64,000 nt of DNA. Origin: Emiliania huxleyi CCMP1516 (Eukaryota > Haptophyta > Isochrysidales > Noelaerhabdaceae). Under the pieces are notes generated by a model. That model did not search any database, was not told the origin of the DNA, and saw only the letters and a program-made list of their open reading frames with translations. Below, piece after piece: positions 50,590 to 61,354 of this stretch (positions within the stretch are counted from its first letter, which is position 1; each line of letters opens with the position of its first letter). The position numbers and the translations under genes are program-made. Location of the stretch: contig NW_005198966.1 in NCBI RefSeq assembly GCF_000372725.1, positions 916,838-980,837 of the forward strand. Reading direction: 5' to 3'.

Positions 50590-53500
50590 AGCGAGTAGCT
50601 CGAGGCTCGTACGAGGGGCGCGCTACAGTAGAGCGGCCCGTTGAGCCCTAGCAAGGTGCGGGGCGCGCTCTCGAGCGGGCGGCCGCTTGAATGTCTGAGT
50701 GGCAGGGCGCCTGGCGAAGGCGGCCAGCGCATGTATGGCGCGCCGGGGTGCCGCTCAGCACGGCGGAGTAGGGGGTCGCGCTCGATAGACTCGAGCAGCT
50801 GCCTCTGGTTTGCGTCGCGTGCCGCATACGGCGGCAAGTCGCAAGCAATAAAGCGCCCTGAGGGCACTGGAAAGGGTATCCGCGTGGCTGAGGGGCACGC
50901 TAGCGCGGCACGGTGAGCCCTAGCAAGGCGCGGGGCGCGCTCGAGCGGGCGGTCACCATGAATGTCCGAGTATGCCAAGAAGAGGCATGCTCGTGTAAGA
51001 GGCGGCGAGGGGGCTGCGGCTGCAGGCGGCCGTCTCGCCAATGGCACGCCACGCGGGGCGTGCGGTGCGTATGGGGGAGACGCGGAGCGCCTCGCGAAGG
51101 CGGCGAGCGCATGTGAGACGCGCCGAGGGGCCGCTCAGCGCGGCGGAGTAGAGCGTTGCGCTCGATAGACTCGAGCAGCTGCCTCTGGTTTGCGTCGCGT
51201 GCCACACGGCGGCAAGTCGCGAGCAATTAAGCGCCCCGAGGGCACTGGAGAGGGTGTCTGCGTGGCTGAGGGGCACGCTAGCGCGGCACGGTGAGCCCTA
51301 GCAAGGCGCGGGGCGCGCTCGAGCGGGCGGCCGCTATGAACTCTGAGCATGCCGAGACGAGGCATGCTCGTGTAAGAGGCGGCGAGGGGGCTGCGGCTGC
51401 AGGCGACCGTCTCGCCAATGGCACGCCACGCGGGGCGTGCGGTGCGTATGGAGGAGGCACAGGGCCCTCGCGAAGGCGGCGAGCGCATGTGTGGCGCGCC
51501 GAGGGGCCGCTCAGCGCGGCGGAGTAGGGGGTCGCGCTCGATAGACTCGAGCAGTTGCCTCTGGTTTGCGTCGCGCGCCACACGGCGGCAGGTCGCGAGC
51601 AACGAAGCGCCCCGAGGGCACTTGAGAGGGTGTCTGCGTGGCTGAGGGGCGCGCTAGAGCGGCACGGTGAGCCCCAGCGAGACGCGGGGCGCGCTCGCGC
51701 GGGCCGCCGCTACGAATCGCTGAGTATGCCAAGAAGAGACATGCTCGTGTAAGAGGCGGCGAGGCGGCTGCGGCTGCGGGCGGCCTTCTCGCCAAAGACA
51801 CGCCACGCGGAGGCGTGCGGGGCGTCTAGAAGAGGCGCAGGGTGCCTCGCAAAGGCGGCGAGCGCATGTATGGCGCGCGGGAGAGCTCGCTTAGGTGGAG
51901 CGTCGTGCTCGATCGCCTCGAGCAGCCAGCTGCCTCTGGTTTGCGTCGCGCGCCACACGGCGGCAAGTCGCGAGCAATAAAGCGCCCCGAGGGCGCTTGA
52001 GAGGGTGTGTGCGTGGCTGAGGGGCGCGCTAGAGCGGCACGGTGAGCCCTAGCAAGGCGCGGGGCGCGCTCGAGCGGGCGGCCGCTACGAACTCTGAGCA
52101 TGCCGAGACGAGGCATGCGAGTGTGAGAGGCGGCGAGGGGGCTGCGGCTGCAGGCGGCCGTCTCGCCAAAGGCACGCCACGCGGGGGCGTGCGGTGCGTC
52201 TGGAGGAGGCGCAAGGCGCCTCGCAACGTCAGCCGGCGCTAGCAATGAGCCCTAGCGAGACTGGGGCGCGCTCGAGCGGGCGGCCGCTATGAATCGGTAT
52301 GCCAAGAAGACAGAGGCGTGCCCGTGTATAGGAGGCGGCGTGGCGGCTGCGGCTGCGGGCGGCCGTCTCGCCAAAGGCACGCCACGCCGGGGCGTGCGGT
52401 GCGTATGGAGGAGGCGCAGGGCGCCTCGCGAAGGCGGCGAGCGCATGTGTGGCGCCTCGAGAGGCCGCTCGACACAGCGAAAGTAGAGTGTCGTGCTAGA
52501 GCGACTCGAGCAGCTGCCTCTGGTTTGCGTCGCGTGCCACACGGCGGCAAGTCGCGAGCAACGAAGCGCCCCGAGGGCACTTGAGAGGGTGTCTGCGCGG
52601 CCGAGGGGCGCGCTAGAGCGGCACGGTGAGCCCTAGCAAGGCGTGGGGCGCGCTCGAGCGGGCGGTCACCATGAATGTCCGAGTATGCCAAGAAGAGGCA
52701 TGCTCGTGTAGGAGGCGGCGAGGCGGCTGCGGCTGCAGGCGGCCTTCTCGCCAAAGGCACGCCACGCGGGGGCGTGCGGTGCGTATGGAGGAGGCGCGGA
52801 GCGCCTCGCGAAGGCGGCGAGCGCATGTGTGGCGCGCCGAGGGGCCGCTCAGCGCGGCGGAGTAGAGCGTTGCGCTCGATAGACTCGAGCAGCTGCCTCT
52901 GGTTTGCGTCGCGTGCCACACGGCGGCAAGTCGCGAGCAATTAAGCGCCCCGAGGGCACTGGAGAGGGTGTCTGCGTGGCCGAGGGGCACGCTAGCGCGG
53001 CACGGTGAGCCCTAGCAAGGCGCGGGGCGCGCTCGAGCGGGCGGCCGCTATGAACTCTGAGCATGCCGAGACGAGGCATGCTCGTGTAAGAGGCGGCGAG
53101 GGGGCCGCGGCTGCAGGCGGCCGTCTCGCCAGTGGCACGCCACGCGGGGGCGTGCGGTGCGCCTGGGGGAGGCGCAGGACGCCTCGCGAAGGCGGCGAGC
53201 GCATGCAGAGCGCCTCGAGAGGTCGCTCGACACAGCGAAGTAGAGTGTCGTGCTAGAGCGACTCGAGCAGCTGCCTCTGGTCTGCGTCGCGCGCCACACG
53301 GCGGCAGGTCGCGAGCAACGAAGCGCCCCGAGGGCACTTGAGAGGGTGTCTGCGCGGCCGAGGGGCGCGCTAGAGCGGCACGGTGAGCCCTAGCCGGGCG
53401 TGGGGCGCGCTCGCGCGGGCGGTCACCATGAACCTCCGAGTATGCCAAGAAGAGGCATGCTCGTGTAAGAGGCGGCGAGGCGGCGGAGCCGGCGGCTGCG

Positions 53501-53815
53501 GGGGGCGGCCTTCTCGCCAAAGGCACGCCACGCGAAGGCGTGAGGGGTGTGTAGAGGAGGCGCAGGGCGCCTCGCAAAGTCGGCCAGTTAATGTGTGGGG
53601 CGCTGAGTGGTCGCTCAGCGCGGCGGAGTAGAGCGTTGCGCTCGATCGGCTGGAGCAGCTGTCTCTGGTTTGTGTCGCGCGCCACGAGGAGGCATGTCGC
53701 GGGCGATGCAGCGCCCCGAGGGCACTCGAGCAGAGGGCACTCGAGAGGGTGCCTGCGCGGCTGAGGGGCGCGCTAGAGCGGCACGGTGAGCCCTAGCGAG
53801 GCGCGGAGGCGTTGC
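50590..53815. repeat. Tandem array B, units of about 376-380 bases
   Basis: Landmark GAGCCCTAGCAAGGCGCGGG recurs near 50643, 50916, 51292, 51668, 52043, 52247, 52628, 53006, 53384 and 53787, so most spacings are 375-380, with short units of about 273 and 204. Each unit has hairpins (GAGCATGCC...GGCATGCTC and GCACGCC...GGCGTGC). Two unit types differ at the bases around GTCACCATGAATGTCCGAG versus GCCGCTATGAACTCTGAGC. Frames on both strands are open but shift phase. Confidence 0.94.
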
Positions 53816-54339
53816 GTGCGAGCGTAGCAACGAGGCTGGTCGGACGGACTGCGGGGTCGTGCGACTTCCTCTTCCGGGACTGGAGGGGTTTCATGCCTCC
53901 TAAGACTGTGGAGCCTCCGAGGTTCGCCTTCCTCTTCGGGCGGGAAGAGGGAGGGGAGGGGGATGTCGCCGACATAGACCTAGAGGAAGAGGTCTAGGCC
54001 GGGACGTGAGGGCGTGTGACCTTGTGGCGGAGCGCCAGTGTGGCGCTCGGGTTGCAGGCATGCTGCCAGCGTCTTGGGAGGGTCGTGGGCGCCGCGCCCA
54101 GACCCTCGTTTTGGGGTGGGGGAGCCACTTCGGTAACACGCGTTTAGGGTGTGGGTGGCTGTTCGAGAAAGAATTCCGAAGCGGAAATCTTTGGGAGATC
54201 TCAGGAGATCTCGCGCACTCGAACAGGGCACTCACGTGCGGTTGCTCCTCTCTACCCACTCATGGCGTCTCCTGAGAGGACAGCGCCATGACTGTTGTGC
54301 ATACACACGTTCGGAGCGGACACGACTAGAATAAATATT
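53816..54339. other. Right edge of the tandem block
   Basis: A short plus frame (53812-53997) ending in an acidic tail (GDVADIDLEEEV) is unproven. A minus frame over the same DNA is equally likely to be noise. No gene is called. Confidence 0.35.
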
Positions 54340-54509
54340 CTCCACCGCGTGAGCGCACGCGAACAAAGGACGGAATATTTATTCGGCCGGAGCTGGGCCG
54401 CATAAATTGGGAGACGGACTGTGAAGGACGTCAGCAAGTTAGACGTTTCACTCTCCAGGAATCGCGCGCACCGCGATGGTGCGCGCGTGTATCATGGCAT
54501 CGCTCGCGC
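54340..54509. repeat. 170-bp direct repeat, right copy
   Basis: Identical to 47985-48154. Together they bracket the tandem block, and the flanks differ completely beyond both ends. The identity implies a very recent duplication, ongoing gene conversion or an assembly effect. Confidence 0.95.
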
Positions 54510-56210
54510 CCGCCCGCCCGCCACTGCTCGCGTTGGGAGCATGCCGTGGTGCGGTGCGGGTTCGCTGATGCTCTGCTGAGCTCGTGTACGTGATCGTTGC
54601 CACCGCGATTATTGACAGGCGCTGTGTACAGGGACACCTCTGGCGCACCTCACTCTGCAAGACAAGGGCCTCGATACTCGATTTATCCGGGCCCTCTCGC
54701 AGCACGACGTCAAATGCCGTTCGACGTGACACAACCATGTCGTAAACGGCCCTCGCCGACACCTTTTTGCGCTCGTCAAATGTGACGGTTATGCGCCGTA
54801 AGGGTCGATTCCGCATGGTACGGGACCCCTCGATCGTCTCGCCCTCCCTCACTTGGTAGATTGTTCGCCTTCAATTGCGGTAACATGTACGCCTTCAATT
54901 GTATGAATGTGTGGAGGCCGAGGCAGAGCTGCACGACTCGTGGGCCACGACCCTGTGTCGCTGTCGGTGGACGGTGGACCCACGCGAGGACGAGCCGTGC
55001 GAGCAGGCTGCGAGCTCGCTCAGCCGCCCCGGAATAACGAACCCTGAGGAGCGGCGTGAGCTCTGGGCCGGCGCGGGGGCCCCAGAGGGTGTCCATGCGG
55101 GGGGGAGATGGGGTCCCATGGCCCGCCGCAGGCGCCGATTTTTTTGGATTGTTTTTCTTTTTTGGAGTTTTTTACTTGTTTTCATGGGAATTCGGCGTAC
55201 TTGCGGCCATGCTATCACGCCTTGCGACAGCCTGTCGGCGCAGCTGACCGTGCCATGATGCACAATTGATCACCTGCATAGCTCGCGGCCTTAGTATCAA
55301 GCATTCAGTGACGACCTGATCGTACGGCCAGTAGGAAGGTGTCCTTCCATCGTGTGCACGCTTCTGGCGCAATGCGCGTCACCTCGGATTGGCTGCTGGC
55401 ACTCTCGAGGCTATGCCTACACAGCCTCGCGCGCATGGGCAGTCAAGAGGGACCACGCACCTTCTCAGGACAGCGCCGGTGCCTCTCTCTTGGACCGGCA
55501 AACGTGGTGGTATCGTGTCACCAATGTGGGACCAGTGCGGCATCGCGCCATCGACAGCTCTGAACTGCGCCTCACCACTGACCGGGAAGGCCGCCAAGTG
55601 GGCCAGCACAGGTCGCACATTGTGGCAGCAGTCAGCAGTGCATGGCTGATAGCTAGAGCAGCAGCGTCAGGGTCGCAGGGTCGGATCGTGTCAAGCCTCT
55701 CGCCCGGCCGGCCGCGTGCAGACGTCGGCCTGTCTGCTGTCTGGAGTGATCTGTCGGCGGTCAGTACGACCGATCAGGTCGGAGATTTCTGATGGTTGGA
55801 GGGTCTATCTGTATGTACTCCTCGAGATCTTTCCAAATCTGCCCTCTACTTAACCGTACTTAATCGGGAAGTTGGTGCTAGTGGAGACTAGTGGAGCCGG
55901 GGCCCCGTTTCCGCACTGCGGCGCGGCGCACGGTGCCTCCGGGGGGCCCCGCGCCGGCCCAGAGGGCGTGAGGGGACCACCTCTCTCTCCCCCCCCCCCC
56001 TCTTGCTTGAGGAACGAGACCGAGTTGCGCCTTTTCTTTTGGGTCGCGTCACCTCCCGTCAAGTTCGTGCCATGGTGCCATACTAACACAACTCACTCTC
56101 AGTGCTCGCTGGGCGCGCACGCGGGTCGCGGCTGGGTCGCGGCGCCGAACGGCACACGGACACGCGAGGCGAGTAGGAGTACTTCAGCGAACACGGCAGC
56201 GCACGAGCGG
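54510..56210. other. No gene I can support
   Basis: Frames at 54448-54852 (minus) and 55352-55792 (plus) lack recognisable domains, and the former runs into the 170-bp repeat. A run of T/TTTTC at 55138-55180 and a C run at 55990-55999 are notable only as simple sequence. Confidence 0.4.
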
Positions 56211-57067
56211 CTACGAGTCGAAAAAGTCGCGCATGTGCATCTCCTGCTCCGTCTTCCACCGGCCGCCCAGGAAGGAGGCCGACTGGTCCTTTTGCCGCTT
56301 GAGCTTGGTCCGGTCCTTGAGGCTCTCCTGTTCGCGCTTGGACACGCCCTTGGAGGGTTCGCGCACCTGCGCGGGGCGGGAGGCGCGTGCGCCGCAGAGA
56401 CGCCGCCGCCCTCTCTGCAGCGGGCCCGCGCCTTGATGCTCTGCGCGTCCGGGTTGCCTCGCGACGCTTGCCGGTGGCTCTGCTTTGGCATCGTGCGCGA
56501 CTGCAGGTTGGCGGACGAGTCGATGCCGCCGGACGCCTTCTCCGCGCCCGTGTCGCGGTCCCACTTGAGCGAGAAGGTTGCCTGCCCCAGCTTCTCCTTG
56601 CGCGCATTCCTCTGCCGTGTCGTCTCCGCCTTTCTCTCCGGGTGCAGCGCCGACCACTCCGGAGCACCTCCCGCAGAGGACCCCGCGCCGCTCGCCGCCG
56701 CCGCCGCAGCCACGGCCGCCGCCGCCGCGCTTTTGGGGTCGTCCCCTCCCTCCTCCTCCTCCTCCTCCTCCTCGTCAAAGATGGTGCCGTACGCTGGCGC
56801 CGCACTCTCAGCGGCCTCAAACGGATTGTCCAGCGGTGCCGCGCCGAGGGCCTCGTCCATCGACGGCAGCATCCCGCCGCCGCCCTCCTCATCACTCTCC
56901 CGGCCCGCTGCCGCCGCCGCCGCCGCGGAACTCTCCGCGTTGTCATCGTCCTCCTCATCACTGCTTTCGGCGACCTGCTGCGCGATGGCCGGAATCGACA
57001 GCGGCGCGGGCGCGACAGCAGCCTCCTCGTCCTCGTCGCTGTCGTCGTACGACCCGAGGCCAAGCAT
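56211..57067 (-). CDS. Conserved acidic protein, unknown function
   Basis: Exons 57067-56432 and 56366-56211 with a GC-AG intron give 263 residues. The N-terminal 100 residues are acidic and low-complexity (GLGSYDDSDEDEEAAVAPAP, FDEEEEEEEEGGDD). The middle part PERKAETTRQRNARKEKLGQ and ATFSLKWDRDTGAEKASGG is basic and more conserved-looking. The end SKREQESLKDRTKLKRQKDQ, SASFLGGRWKTEQEMHMRD is a charged helix. The mixture of acidic leader and basic helix suggests a nuclear RNA-associated protein, but this is a guess. I do not recognise the family. Confidence 0.65.
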
Positions 57068-57197
57068 GGGCTATTGCGGTCAATCACACGCACGAACTTG
57101 AGCTGAGGGATAACGCAGGGGGCTCGAGCTGCGAGAGCACCGCACAGCCTCCGGGCGCCGCGGCCGGAGAAACACCCAAAATCGAGGAGGAGCTGCA
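57068..57197. other. 5' flank of the acidic protein gene
   Basis: Short upstream region before the MITE-like element. It probably contains the promoter of the minus-strand gene. No motif was recognised. Confidence 0.4.
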
Positions 57198-57809
57198 CGG
57201 CGAACCAGTTTAGACCACGGCTGAACACGACCAGAAAGTCCTGTTTACGATAAACCGGGGTCTAAACAGGGGTCGGCCTGGGTCGTGGGTGGGGGACCCC
57301 ATTAGATATACCAGGTTTAGACCCGGTTTAGGGAGGGCGCCCCTACCTAGCCCCTCGCGGGCGCTAGCTCCGCCGCCGCGGCCGCGCTGGCTGCGGGAGC
57401 GGCAGCGTGCAGCCGCCATCCTCTGCCTCGGGCCGGACAGCACACCTGGCACACTTGCCGCGCAACAACAGCCTCGCCGGTCAGGCGCACGGTGTCGTCG
57501 GGCAGCGTGTCTGATGATCTCGTCCATGCCGTCGTCGAAGTGCATCCGCAGCCGGTCGTGCTCGCCATTGGTCGGCCAATATGGGCGACGATGGTGGCGG
57601 CGAACCAGTCCGTGCTCCCAACCTCTCGTCCTCCCACACGGCCTCTCTCGTCACAGAGCAGGGGAGCTGGCGGGAGGTGCGCGCTGCCGCGCGCTGGGGG
57701 GTGGGGGGGAACCCATAAGACACACCAGGTTTAGACCCAGTTTATCGTAAACAGGACTAATCTGGTTCGTGTTTAGCAGTGGTCTAAACTGGTCTAAACT
57801 GGTTCGCCG
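57198..57809. mobile_element. MITE-like element with about 80-bp inverted repeats
   Basis: 57198-57275 (CGGCGAACCAGTTTAGACCA, then AGTCCTGTTTACGATAAAC) is mirrored by the reverse complement of 57728-57809, with a small duplication of AGTTTAGACC on the right. Inner direct motifs ACCAGGTTTAGACCC occur near 57310 and 57725. It has no coding capacity; the 610-base size fits a non-autonomous DNA element. No clear target duplication is found. Confidence 0.8.
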
Positions 57810-58220
57810 CGCACCCTCCTTTTCGAGGACAACAGTCCTCGAGTAGTTGGGACCATGTGTGCCCATAAATAAATAAATAAAAACGGACACCTCTCTACTG
57901 TGAGATGGGTAAAAAGGAACAGGTCCCCGCCCGTGCGATCTTTGTGCAGGGTGTTCATTGTGCATTGTGGACACAATCCCTCGTTTTTGGTTTGTCTGTT
58001 GTGTTTTCTTTGTTTCTTGAGCACTTGTTGTGTGTTGTGCGGTGTGCGGTGGGGTGGGTGGGGGGGGGGACGGGGGGCGTGTTGCGTGTTGCGGGCGGTG
58101 TCCGGTGTGCGCAATGGGGGGCAGTCCTCCTCACACCTCAGCAGACAGTCTCGACACAGGAAAAAGATTTGGCGCAAAGCACACCCTGCCCCATCCACAC
58201 CCGCACGGTCCATTCTGCAT
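57810..58220. other. No gene seen
   Basis: 3' flank of the protease gene. AATAAATAAATAAA near 57866 may be part of a transcript end. TTTGTTTCTTGAGCAC and G-rich GGTGGGGTGGG stretches are simple sequence. Confidence 0.4.
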
Positions 58221-59345
58221 TCAGGCGAGGCTCGCGGTGGTCACCTCCGACTCGACCCCGCACTTGTCCTCCCCGCGCTTGATCCGGAAGTAGCCCTCCT
58301 CGCCCCACGATGCGCCCCAGCTATTCTTGACGGTCCAGTACTCCTTGCCCTTGTCCGTCCCGTACCCGACCAGGAGGACAGCGTGGTTGAGCTCGGGCTG
58401 CCGGCCGCAGCCGCCCAGCAGCGGGCTGCGCGGCGGGTCGAGCACGCCGCGGCGGTAGAACTGGAAGGCGAGCGTGGCGTCGAGCGCGATCGAGAGCGGG
58501 CCCGTCGCGACCAGCTCGGCGGCGATCGCGCTCGCGTTGCTGCCGACGCGGCGCCATCCCTTGAGGCGGGCGGCGGTGCCGGCGCGCGAGTGGCAGAGCC
58601 CGAGCAGGCCTTGCCCGCGGGTCGAGGAGCGGTTGCACCAGAGGTCGCCATGGTCGCCGCACAGCCGCTTGGAGTAGCCCTCGGGCATGCACGCGTCGCA
58701 CGAGCCCCGCTCTCCAAACGGGACGCCAGAGCAGTACGGCATCTGCGCCGCGGCGCGCACGCCGCCCGCCTTAATCCAGTACTCGTAGGCGAGGAAGGGC
58801 CAGCCGCCAAAGGCACCGCAGTCGCCGTACCGCTCCCCGTCCACCGACCGCACGCCGCTCGTCTGGTCGCACTCGAGGAGCTGCTCCACAGAGAGCTCCT
58901 CCGCCGCTTTTCCGCCCGCGATCGAAACCTGCCCCTCGACGTTGCCGACGGCGGAGAAGGCCCAGCAGGACCCTAGGGCCCCCTGGTCCTTCACTGGCGT
59001 CACCACCGTGGGCGAACGGCTCCGCCAGTCCCAGCTCGCGGGTGGCACTTGCAGCAGGCCGGTCAGAGCGGGACGGTCGGCACCTGTGGCGGCGGGGCCC
59101 ATCTTCTTGAGGCGTGCAGCAGCAAACTCTTGAGGAGATAGGTGGGCGAAGGGCGACTCGTCGACGGAGAACTCCGCGGATGGGCTGTGCGCCGCGCTGA
59201 GTTGGTCGACAAGGACAGCATTCGCATCAAACATTGCGCGGTGCGCCTCTGTCAGCGGCATGCGAAACCGCACCGCCCAGGCGGCGTACCGGTCTTGCTG
59301 GCCGCTCGTGTATCCAGCCGCGGGGTGGTGTGCGAGCGCGAACAT
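58221..59345 (-). CDS. Papain-family (C1A) cysteine protease
   Basis: Single-exon frame of 374 residues. The propeptide (about residues 15-90; YAAWAVRFRMPLTEAHRAMF is the I29-type inhibitor helix) precedes the mature enzyme at PPASWDWRSRSPTVVTPVKD. The catalytic Cys lies in QGALGSCWAFSAVGNVEGQV, the His in LNHAVLLVGYG and the Asn in WTVKNSWGASWGEEGYFRIK. A Cys-rich insert (CDACMPEGYSKRLCGDHGDL) is longer than in cathepsin L. It would cleave proteins in a lysosome-like vacuole or outside the cell. No clear signal peptide is seen at this start, so an upstream exon may be missing. Confidence 0.93.
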   Translation of the reverse strand: MFALAHHPAAGYTSGQQDRYAAWAVRFRMPLTEAHRAMFDANAVLVDQLSAAHSPSAEFSVDESPFAHLSPQEFAAARLKKMGPAATGADRPALTGLLQVPPASWDWRSRSPTVVTPVKDQGALGSCWAFSAVGNVEGQVSIAGGKAAEELSVEQLLECDQTSGVRSVDGERYGDCGAFGGWPFLAYEYWIKAGGVRAAAQMPYCSGVPFGERGSCDACMPEGYSKRLCGDHGDLWCNRSSTRGQGLLGLCHSRAGTAARLKGWRRVGSNASAIAAELVATGPLSIALDATLAFQFYRRGVLDPPRSPLLGGCGRQPELNHAVLLVGYGTDKGKEYWTVKNSWGASWGEEGYFRIKRGEDKCGVESEVTTASLA

Positions 59346-60195
59346 GAGAGCGGTGGCTGGGTGGAGACCTCAGTCGCAAGGGATGTGTTCCCGGGTATAA
59401 CGCGAGCGATTTTTCTTTTTTGCCTTTTCAGTCTGTTCTTCACCTTTCTACCTACCTACCTACCTCAGTCACTTCTCGCCCCTGGAGGTCAGACCGCAAG
59501 ACCGCCCATCTAGCCAACTAGCATGCTGCAGGTGCCGAGGTGCCGACCGGCGCCGACGCTGCCCAGCGCGCCGTCCGAGGCTCCAAGCTCGCGCGCGGAT
59601 CGGTTCGTGCTCAAAGTGCTCGGCGGCCGGTGCTCAGCCCGCCGGAGGAAAGATCGCCATGACGGGAAGTCCGGGGTAAATACTCGTACGTTCTCTCGGA
59701 CCGCTGGGCGCGGACCAGCTCACCCCGGCCGGTGCTATCCCCTGCCTGCGCTCCCCCTGCTGCCCAGAGCCCCGTTCGCCGTGGCCCTGCCCTTGCTGCC
59801 CAGGGTTGCTGGCCTTGACGACTCTCCTTCCCGCCCAGGACCCATGACATCAAGTCACACCCAGGTCGCCGGCGCGCCGTCGGCCTCGGAGGAGGGCGTT
59901 GATGATATGAAGCCCTCGAGCTACTCGCTCATCTGGTTCCGACGCCCGCCCCTGCCCGCACCGCACTTGTTTGCGCGCCTCTCTCCAGGGCGAGGGAGAC
60001 TGAGGCGCGCCTGCCACGGTGTCAGGTTTGTGCTCATGAGAGCGATCGTCATGGTCGGCCTCGTCTTTTACTGCAAGCTCATCGATCGGCGCCACGCAGC
60101 GGAGGGCGAGCCACCCCTCTGCCTCAGCCAGCACGACTGCCCGCCCCACCCCTCCCCGATCGGCGCCCGCACCCGCCTCGATCGCAGCGCAAGAG
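59346..60195. other. Upstream region of the RING gene
   Basis: Contains CCTACCTACCTACC at 59447-59466. A frame from 59523 to 60266 could include the RING gene's 5' exon in part, but the RING reading frame is different. I cannot place the start. Confidence 0.35.
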
Positions 60196-60500
60196 GCAAT
60201 CCTGGCGTACCGGGCGGCAATGCAAGCCCAGATCAGGGGACTGTCGGGGCGCGAGGCGACGGCTGAAGACGAGACCGAGGAGTGTTCTATCTGCCTCACG
60301 GCCTTTGGCAAGGGCGGGGACATGGCAGTCTTGCCGTGCGGTGCGCATCCCCCTCTCGACCAGCCCAGGTCCGGTGAGCGCGCTGACGCCTCCCTCGCCC
60401 TTTTGGCGCCGCAGCGCACGCCTTCCATCGCGAGTGCATCAGCTGTTGGCTGCTTCGAGCCGCCGAGAGTGGCACGGCGATGACCTGCCCGCTCTGCAAG
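60190..60500 (+). CDS. RING-H2 zinc-finger (E3 ligase-like), partial model
   Basis: Exon ending at 60340 reads QEAILAYRAAMQAQIRGLSG, then EECSICLTAFGKGGDMAVLP and C. The GT-AG intron 60341-60414 joins it to AHAFHRECISCWLLRAAESG and TAMTCPLCK, ending at a donor at 60501. The spliced product has the full C3H2C3 pattern: CxxC, CxH, HxxC, CxxC. Such domains recruit E2 enzymes for ubiquitin transfer. The 5' and 3' exons are not defined, so the total length is unknown. Confidence 0.75.
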
Positions 60501-61354
60501 GTGCGCTCCCCGCACCACCCCCCTCACCCCGTGTACACTTGTCGCACCCACCCTCAGCCCGTCCTGCATGCGCCAGGCGCCTCCCTTTCCGAATGCGATG
60601 CCACTGGCCGCCAGCACGCTCTCCCACGAGCAACAACGTCCCAACGATGAGACCAACCTCAGCCCAGAGGCCCTCGAGGCGGGATCGATGGCGGCCCCGC
60701 CTCCTCGCGGAATCACCACGCTCGCAATGGTATGAGTGGGCGCGCCGCGCGGCCCGCGGGGCCCTCTCTTTTTAGCTTCGCTGGACGCTGCTCGCTGGAG
60801 AGTGGAGTTCTGTGCTTCCTGCTTGAGCTTCCACCTGGCGTCACTGGGGTTTCTGGTTCTGGAGCGTTCTCTTTTCATTCGTGCACAAAGGTCAAAGCAG
60901 ACACCAGACCTCGGTTTCCCATCGGGTTTCTGCTGCGGTTTCCCATGGCGGTTTCCCATAGCCGAAAACCCAGGGGTCGGTCGGTTTCTGCGGCGCTCTC
61001 TGGTTTTTCTGGGATCTGTTTTCTGGGACACCCGCCTCGATTTCCCGTGGGATCTGCCTGTGGGTCTGGTTTCTGCGGTGTGAATACATCTCCCGCTTCG
61101 TCCTAATGAGCTCATTCCGGCCAATGAACAGGTGTCCCCCATCCGATTTTTTTCAAGTGGGAACAGCAAAAAAGCGGCATGCATTCGGAAACCAGAAACC
61201 AGAACCAGAACGTCGATAAAGACAACTACACTCAATGAGTATGACGAGTACAAGAGATGCGAGAGCGGAGAGAGACCGCCACCACGGGGCGTGTGGTTTG
61301 CCAGGATTGTGCGCGTGGGCGTGCGGCGTGGATGCTCAACGCCCGCTTACCCCT
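60501..61354. other. Downstream region of the RING gene
   Basis: May hold the last exon of the RING gene (an acceptor CGCCAG is at about 60575). Further on, GGTTTCCCAT and GGTTTCTG repeats between 60910 and 61080 make an irregular TTTC-rich tract. No other gene is seen. Confidence 0.35.

Noticed and set aside
50562-53790. Many 60-280 residue frames inside array B
   Set aside because: The unit length of about 376-380 changes reading phase from copy to copy, and frames are open on both strands. This is a GC-rich satellite effect.
47985-54509. LTR retrotransposon
   Set aside because: The 170-bp direct repeats have no TG/CA ends, no primer-binding or polypurine site and no target duplication, and no gag-pol sequence lies between them.
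54448-54852. 134-residue minus frame
   Set aside because: Its last part lies in the 170-bp repeat and the rest has no family resemblance.
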